This document shows positions 59,378 to 64,000 of a stretch of DNA of 64,000 bases, in pieces. The stretch's first letter is position 1, and the number at the start of each line of letters is the position of its first letter. The stretch spans positions 1-64,000 of the forward strand of contig NZ_JAUSBZ010000045.1 of NCBI RefSeq assembly GCF_030651755.1. The letters are read 5' to 3'. Source of the stretch: Phenylobacterium sp. (GTDB lineage Bacteria; Pseudomonadota; Alphaproteobacteria; Caulobacterales; Caulobacteraceae). A model generated the notes under the pieces. It was given only the letters and a program-made list of their open reading frames with translations, made no database searches and had not been told where the DNA came from. Made by a program: the position numbers and the translations under genes.

Positions 59378-60880
59378 ATGGCGCGACCCGCCGCCTATGG
59401 CCGGCTCTTGGCCGCCGCCTGGACCCTGGCCCGTCACGACGCCCTGCTGCCTGCCGAGCTCGAGACCCTCTATCCGCCGCCGATCCGGGACTTGGGACGG
59501 ACCTTGCGTCTCCTGGCCGGAAAGCAGGCGCGGATCGGCCGCCCCGGGGAGCGGCTCGCCCGGGCCCTGGTGCAGCTGGGGCCGGTGGCCATCAAGGTGG
59601 GGCAGCTCATGTCCACCCGGGCCGACATCTTCGGCGCCCCATTCGCTGAAGACCTGTCTCGGCTGAAGGACCGGCTGCCGCCCTTCCCCGCCGAGATCGC
59701 CCGGGCCCAGGTGGAGGCCGCCCTGGGCGCGCCCCTGGAGACCCTGTTCACCGAGTTCGGCGAGGCGGTGGCGGCGGCGTCGCTGGCCCAGGCCCATGAC
59801 GCGCGCCTGCGGGACGGCCGTCGGGTGGCGGTCAAGGTGCTGCGGCCCCATATCGCCGTGCGGGTGGCCCAGGACTCCGCAGCGCTGGCCCAGGCCGCCC
59901 GTCTGGTGGACCGATATGTGCCGGCCGCCCGCCGGCTGGAACCCCGGGCCTTCGCCCAGACCGTGATCCGCGCCACCGAGCTGGAGCTTGATCTTCGCCT
60001 GGAGGCGGCCGGCTGCGACGAGCTGGGCGAGGTGATGGCCCGGGATGGCTACATGTCCGCCCCGCCCGTGATCTGGGAAGGGGTCGGCAAACAGGTCCTG
60101 ACCCTGGAATGGGCGCCCGGCGCCCCCCTGTCTGATCCCGCCGCCCTCGAGCTGGCCGGCCTCGACCGGCCCCAGCTGGCGATCAACCTGCTGCGCGCCT
60201 TCCTGTCCCAGGCCCTCGACCATGGGGTGTTCCACGCCGACCTGCATGAGGGGAACCTGTTCGTCGAGGCGCCGGCCAAGATCACGGCGGTGGACTACGG
60301 CATTGTCGGCCGCCTCGGCCCCGACGAGCGCCGCTACCTGGCCGAGATCCTCTGGGGCTTTCTCGATCGGGACTATCTGCGCGTGGCCGATGTGCATTTC
60401 CGCGCCGGCTATGTTCCCGCCCACCACGACCGGGCGGCCTTCGCCCAGGCCCTGCGGGCGGTGGGCGAGCCGGTGTTTGGCCGCTCAGCCAGTCAGGTCT
60501 CCATGAGCCGGGTGCTGATCCAGCTCTTCGAGATCACCGCCCTGTTCGACATGCGCCTGCGCCCCGAACTGGTGCTGTTGCAGAAGACCATGATGACGGT
60601 GGAGGGCGTGGCCCGCCGCATCGATCCCGACCACGACATCTGGGCCGCCGCCGACCCCGTCGTGCGCCGCTGGATCGCTCGGGAGCTGGCGCCCCCGGCC
60701 CAGGCCAAGCGGCTGGTTCAGGAGAGCCTGGATATCCTGCAGGGCCTCAAGCGCCGGCTGCAGGACCCCGAGCCGTCCGTAGCCGTGATGACGGCGCCGG
60801 AGCGGGACTCAGGCTGGCTCTGGTTCTTTCTCGGCGCCCTGACCGCGGGCGGCGCCTTCCTGCTCGGCGCCCTGGCCTGA
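59378..60880 (+). CDS. ubiB: Ubiquinone biosynthesis accessory kinase-like protein
   Basis: UbiB is an atypical protein-kinase-like ATPase needed for coenzyme Q synthesis. The 500-residue protein has the hallmark KVGQLMSTR near 73, an AVKVLRP Lys near 151, a FHADLHEGNLF catalytic loop near 284 and VDYGIVG in place of DFG near 304. The C-terminus has a hydrophobic WLWFFLGALTAGGAFLLGAL span. It is typical in length. A copy of the hairpin repeat follows the stop. Confidence 0.96.
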   Translation: MARPAAYGRLLAAAWTLARHDALLPAELETLYPPPIRDLGRTLRLLAGKQARIGRPGERLARALVQLGPVAIKVGQLMSTRADIFGAPFAEDLSRLKDRLPPFPAEIARAQVEAALGAPLETLFTEFGEAVAAASLAQAHDARLRDGRRVAVKVLRPHIAVRVAQDSAALAQAARLVDRYVPAARRLEPRAFAQTVIRATELELDLRLEAAGCDELGEVMARDGYMSAPPVIWEGVGKQVLTLEWAPGAPLSDPAALELAGLDRPQLAINLLRAFLSQALDHGVFHADLHEGNLFVEAPAKITAVDYGIVGRLGPDERRYLAEILWGFLDRDYLRVADVHFRAGYVPAHHDRAAFAQALRAVGEPVFGRSASQVSMSRVLIQLFEITALFDMRLRPELVLLQKTMMTVEGVARRIDPDHDIWAAADPVVRRWIARELAPPAQAKRLVQESLDILQGLKRRLQDPEPSVAVMTAPERDSGWLWFFLGALTAGGAFLLGALA

Positions 60881-60900
60881 GGCTCTGAACTTTAAGTCTT

Positions 60901-60946
60901 GAGCGCGTTTCGTCCCGATAACCGGTTCCCACTGATCGGAACGCGC
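60901..60946 (+). repeat. Dispersed hairpin repeat, copy 3 of 3 (convergent intergenic)
   Basis: Outer arms GCGCGTTTCG and GGAACGCGC and inner arms CCGAT and ATCGG enclose AACCGGTTCCCACTG. It is closely similar to copies at 14304 and 39097. It lies between the ends of ubiB and the convergent lipoprotein gene. Confidence 0.87.
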
Positions 60947-60955
60947 GCCCGGTCC

Positions 60956-61456
60956 TCAGTCGTCGCCCCGCCCAGCCTCGCGAGCCTTCTGCTCTCGCCA
61001 ATAGGCGGCCCCATTGTCGGGCTTGAACATGGTCCGCGGCGCGCCGGCCGCCGTCGCCACGGCGAAGATGTTGCCGGTGGGGTCATAAATCAGGGTGTCC
61101 CCATTGCCCCGCTTGATCGTCTCGGCCCCGGCGGGCGGATTGTTGACGAAGGCGTGGGCCTTGCGGACGAAGTCGTTCAGGTCCGTGGCCCCGAAGGCCT
61201 CGCCATTGCGAGCAAAGGCGCGCTCGGCGTTTTCCTGGGCGGAATAGCGTTGGGTCTCCGACCACAGGGGCCGGCCGTCCACCTTGGGGACCGGCGCCCG
61301 GGCCGTGTTGCTGGACGTGGCCGGCGCCGTGGCCGCCGCATCCTGGGCCACCTCGCCAGCGCTGGGCGCCGGCGCCACCGCCGAAGGCCCGTTGTCACAG
61401 GCGCCAAGAACGAAAAGACTGACGGACGCCGCGAGCGCCCCCACTGACCGCATCAT
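60956..61456 (-). CDS. Lipoprotein with a polymorphic-toxin-like C-terminal domain
   Basis: A 166-residue lipoprotein: signal peptide with the lipobox LGAC, Cys near residue 20, then a Pro/Ala-rich linker to about 60. The C-terminal 85 residues (ERAFARNGEAFGATDLNDFV, RKAHAFVNNPP, then RGNGDTLIYDPTGNIFAVAT, PRTMFKP) recall a small domain at the ends of secreted polymorphic and contact-dependent toxins, where the pattern is F-x2-HG-x2-F ... YDP ... TxFKP. The HG pair is NG here. No immunity gene is recognised. ATG 61456 is chosen; GTG 61459 is an alternative. Confidence 0.7.
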   Translation of the reverse strand: MMRSVGALAASVSLFVLGACDNGPSAVAPAPSAGEVAQDAAATAPATSSNTARAPVPKVDGRPLWSETQRYSAQENAERAFARNGEAFGATDLNDFVRKAHAFVNNPPAGAETIKRGNGDTLIYDPTGNIFAVATAAGAPRTMFKPDNGAAYWREQKAREAGRGDD

Positions 61457-61580
61457 CACCGTGTTTCTCCCCACAGCTCAGCCTCAGGCTGTAATAGAAC
61501 GAACAAAGAACAGATGCGCGGGTTTGTCCAGAGCCCAGTTGCGGCTATAGCGTTGCCCGTGTGCGAAAGGGCCTCTGACC

Positions 61581-62777
61581 TTGGCGGATAAGCGAGTTCT
61601 CCTCATCGTGGGCGGCGGCGTGGCCGCCTATAAGGCCCTGGAGCTGACCCGCCTGTTGCGCAAGGCCGGGGTCGGCGTGCGGCCGATCCTCACCCCCGCT
61701 GGCGCCCAGTTTGTCACGCCCCTGTCCCTGGCGGCTCTGGCCGAGGACAAGGTCTATTCCGAGCTCTTCTCCCTGACCGACGAAGCCGAGATGGGCCATA
61801 TCCAGCTGTCCCGCTCGGCCGACCTGGTGGTCGTGGTCCCTTCCACCGCCGATCTGATGGCCAAGGCCGCCCATGGCCTGGCGGGCGACCTGGCCTCGAC
61901 CACCCTGCTGGCCACCGACAAGCCGGTGCTGATGGCCCCGGCCATGAATGTGCGCATGTGGGAACACCCCGCCACAAAGCGGAACCTGGCGACCCTGAAG
62001 GCTGACGGCGTCGCCTTTGTCGGCCCCGATGAAGGCGCCATGGCCTGTGGCGAATATGGTCCTGGCCGGATGGCCGAGCCCGCGGTCATCTTCGAGGCGA
62101 TCATGGGGATGCTGCGCGGAACGACGCCTCGCCCCCTGGCCGGCCGCCGCGCCATCGTCACCGCCGGTCCCACCGCCGAGCCCATCGACCCCGTGCGCTA
62201 TCTGACCAACCGCTCCAGCGGCAAGCAGGGCTATGCGATCGCAGAGGCCCTGGCGGCCCTGGGCTGCGAGGTCACCCTGGTCTCAGGTCCCACGGCCCTG
62301 GCCGCGCCGGCCGGGGTCACCCGGGTGCAGGTGGAGACGGCCCGCGACATGCTGGCCGCCTGCCAGGCCGCCCTGCCCGCCGACCTCGCCGTCTGCGTCG
62401 CCGCCGTCGCCGACTGGCGCCCGGCGGATGAGGGCGCGGTGAAGATCAAGAAGACCGGAGACGCCCCGCCCGCCCTGCGGCTGGTGGAGAACCCCGACAT
62501 CCTGGCGACCCTTTCGGCGCCAGGCCCGGCCCGGCCCCGGCTGGTGGTCGGCTTCGCCGCCGAGACCAATGATGTGGAGGCCTACGCCCAGGCCAAGCTG
62601 GCCCGGAAGGGCTGCGACTGGATCGTGGCCAATGATGTCAGCGTCGACGGCGTCATGGGCGGCGACGACAACACCGTCTCCATCGTCAGCGCCACGGGCG
62701 TCGAGCGCTGGGACAAGACGGCCAAATCCGAGGTGGCGACCAGGCTCGCCCAGCGCATGGCGGAGGCCCTGGCATGA
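61581..62777 (+). CDS. coaBC: Bifunctional phosphopantothenoylcysteine decarboxylase/synthetase
   Basis: CoaBC makes 4'-phosphopantetheine for coenzyme A. The N-terminal flavin decarboxylase (about 1-185) has [13 protein letters not shown] near 10, PAMNVRMW near 118 and [13 protein letters not shown] with the catalytic Cys near 156. The C-terminal synthetase (about 190-398) has [20 protein letters not shown] near 195, VADWRPAD near 278 and KIKK near 290. Length is 398 residues. The start is TTG at 61581 with AAGG upstream. dut overlaps its stop by 4 bases, a conserved arrangement. Confidence 0.96.
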   Translation: MADKRVLLIVGGGVAAYKALELTRLLRKAGVGVRPILTPAGAQFVTPLSLAALAEDKVYSELFSLTDEAEMGHIQLSRSADLVVVVPSTADLMAKAAHGLAGDLASTTLLATDKPVLMAPAMNVRMWEHPATKRNLATLKADGVAFVGPDEGAMACGEYGPGRMAEPAVIFEAIMGMLRGTTPRPLAGRRAIVTAGPTAEPIDPVRYLTNRSSGKQGYAIAEALAALGCEVTLVSGPTALAAPAGVTRVQVETARDMLAACQAALPADLAVCVAAVADWRPADEGAVKIKKTGDAPPALRLVENPDILATLSAPGPARPRLVVGFAAETNDVEAYAQAKLARKGCDWIVANDVSVDGVMGGDDNTVSIVSATGVERWDKTAKSEVATRLAQRMAEALA

Positions 62778-63229
62778 CCCCGAAGATCAAGATCATCCGC
62801 CTGCCCCACAACACCGACCTGCCCCTGCCAGCCTATGAGACCGCGCTGGCCGCCGGCATGGACCTGCGCGCCGCCGTACCCGAGGACGCGCCCGTCGTGC
62901 TGCGCCCCATGGAGCGGGCCATGGTCCCCACCGGCCTGGCCATGGCCCTCCCGCCCGGCTTCGAGGGCCAGGTGCGCCCGCGCTCAGGGCTGGCGGCCAA
63001 GTTTGGCGTCACCTGCCTCAATTCGCCCGGCACGGTGGACGCCGACTATCGGGGCGAGATGAAGGTGATCCTGGTGAACCTCGGCGAGGAGGACTTCATC
63101 ATCCGCCGGGGCGACCGCATCGCCCAACTGGTGATCGCCCCCGTGATCCAGGCCGCCTGGGACGAGACCGACGCGCTGGACGAAACCGCCCGCGGCGCCG
63201 GCGGCTTCGGCTCCACCGGCGCGAGCTGA
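62774..63229 (+). CDS. dut: Deoxyuridine 5'-triphosphate nucleotidohydrolase (dUTPase)
   Basis: Dut splits dUTP to dUMP and pyrophosphate, keeping uracil out of DNA and feeding thymidylate synthesis. The 151-residue trimeric-type enzyme has all five motifs: 1 AGMDLRAA near 27, 2 [11 protein letters not shown] near 73, 3 [10 protein letters not shown] near 90, 4 [10 protein letters not shown] near 114 and 5 [10 protein letters not shown] near the C-terminus. The ATGA overlap with coaBC shows coupling. Confidence 0.97.
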   Translation: MTPKIKIIRLPHNTDLPLPAYETALAAGMDLRAAVPEDAPVVLRPMERAMVPTGLAMALPPGFEGQVRPRSGLAAKFGVTCLNSPGTVDADYRGEMKVILVNLGEEDFIIRRGDRIAQLVIAPVIQAAWDETDALDETARGAGGFGSTGAS

Positions 63230-63233
63230 AGTC

Positions 63234-64000
63234 TCAGTCGTACCAGGCCCGGCCGGCCCGCTCGATCAGGGCGAAGGCGCCCGCAGGCCCCCAGCTTCCG
63301 GCGGCATAGGGCTTGGGCGCCATGCCGGCTTCGGCCCAGGCCTCGGCCACGCCGTCCACCCAGCGCCAGGCCTGCTCCACCTCGTCGCGGCGGACGAACA
63401 GCGCGCTGTTGCCCAGGATCACGTCTAGGATCAGGCGCTCATAGGCGATCCGCCGTCGCGCATTGGGCCCCGAATAGGCCCGCAGCAGGGACAGAGACAG
63501 CGGCAGGGACTGCAGCCGCATGCCGCCCTGGGAAATGCCCGGGGCCTTGTTCATCAGCAGGAGTTCGATGTCCTCGTCCGGCTGCAGGTCGATCACCAGC
63601 CGGTTGGCCACCAGGTCGCCCTCGGCCTGGCCGCCGAAGATCGAGTGGGGCACGCCCTTGAACTGGATGGCGATCTGGGTCCGCCGCTCAGGCAGGCGCT
63701 TGCCGGTGCGCAGGAAGAACGGCACCCCAGCCCAGCGCCAGTTATCGATGTCCACCCTCAGGGCGACGAAGGTCTCCGTCGCGCTCTCCTGGCCGCGCTC
63801 GTCTTCGTAGGCGGCGGCTGACTGGCCCTGGGCGACGCCGGCGACATACTGACCCCGCACGCTGGTCTGGGCCACGTCCTGGCGGGTGAAGGGGCGCAGG
63901 GAACGCAGCACCTTGACCTTCTCGTTGCGCAGGGACTCGGCCTCCATGTCCGAGGGCGGCTCCATGGCCACCAGACAGAGCAGCTGCAGCACATGGTTCT
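63234..64000 (-). CDS. zwf: Glucose-6-phosphate 1-dehydrogenase (partial, N-terminus beyond window)
   Basis: The last 255 residues of Zwf, which oxidises glucose 6-phosphate at the head of the pentose-phosphate and Entner-Doudoroff routes. NHVLQLLCLVAMEPPSDMEA is the conserved helix after the active site. RVDIDNWRWAGVPFFLRTGK, IAIQFKGVPHSIFGG and IDLQPDEDIELLLMNKAPG match the C-terminal domain. The frame is open to the right edge. It converges on dut with 4 bases between the stops. Confidence 0.95.
   Translation of the reverse strand, partial: NHVLQLLCLVAMEPPSDMEAESLRNEKVKVLRSLRPFTRQDVAQTSVRGQYVAGVAQGQSAAAYEDERGQESATETFVALRVDIDNWRWAGVPFFLRTGKRLPERRTQIAIQFKGVPHSIFGGQAEGDLVANRLVIDLQPDEDIELLLMNKAPGISQGGMRLQSLPLSLSLLRAYSGPNARRRIAYERLILDVILGNSALFVRRDEVEQAWRWVDGVAEAWAEAGMAPKPYAAGSWGPAGAFALIERAGRAWYD

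Overview
The window is a GC-rich, densely coded chromosomal segment from an alphaproteobacterium, most likely Caulobacteraceae (Caulobacter or Phenylobacterium). The evidence is a Caulobacter-type DnaA lying next to rpsT and away from recF-gyrB, a flmA-flmB pair beside chvI-chvG-hprK-EIIA-HPr, GANTC (CcrM-type) sites clustered upstream of dnaA, and long antisense open frames typical of high-GC DNA. The placement rests on remembered family and synteny patterns; no database search was run.

Layout. 1-2430: metE (cut by the left edge, minus strand) behind a cobalamin riboswitch and a palindromic operator. 2427-11522: recF, gyrB, an amidase, a proline-rich lipoprotein, a VanZ-like/DUF3445 pair, HAD-phhB and an SDR enzyme. 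11550-19718: flagellin-glycosylation genes flmAB, a large unknown protein, and the chvI-chvG-hprK-EIIA-HPr cluster. 19728-25624: an ABC-2 exporter, bioB, a CYTH/CHAD protein, and ahcY behind a second copy of the operator found at metE. 25726-30088: pyridoxal kinase, a serine hydrolase and the two carboxynorspermidine genes. 30231-35160: an accessory zone with two copies of a composite palindromic repeat around a DUF4336 gene, a truncated isocitrate-lyase-like gene, and a low-GC restriction-modification island (DUF3883-type nuclease, C5 methyltransferase, Vsr). 35319-45700: polA, a DUF1206 protein, a phosphatase, an SLC13/DUF389 transporter pair, a chemoreceptor and small proteins. 45807-52433: tRNA-Ala(CGC), yggT, a DUF167 gene, a dienelactone-hydrolase-like gene, rbfA-truB-rpsO-pnp, then a strongly structured RNA region. 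52434-64000: a DUF2087 gene, dnaA, rpsT, an SGNH hydrolase, enoyl-CoA hydratase, TraB/GumN, mutM, ubiE-ubiB, a toxin-like lipoprotein, coaBC-dut, and zwf (cut by the right edge).

How it works together. Most of the window is housekeeping: replication and repair (recF, gyrB, polA, dnaA, mutM), translation and RNA decay (rbfA, truB, rpsO, pnp, rpsT), and cofactors (bioB, pdxY, coaBC, ubiE/ubiB). The methyl cycle is represented twice (metE, ahcY), with one shared operator and a B12 switch. Envelope stress signalling (ChvI/ChvG) is fused by overlapping genes to a sugar-free PTS relay. The most distinctive signals are the shared metE/ahcY operator, three near-identical hairpin repeats placed only between convergent genes, the R-M island beside a broken gene, a riboswitch-like leader before the DUF2087 gene, and two genes whose best start is CTG.
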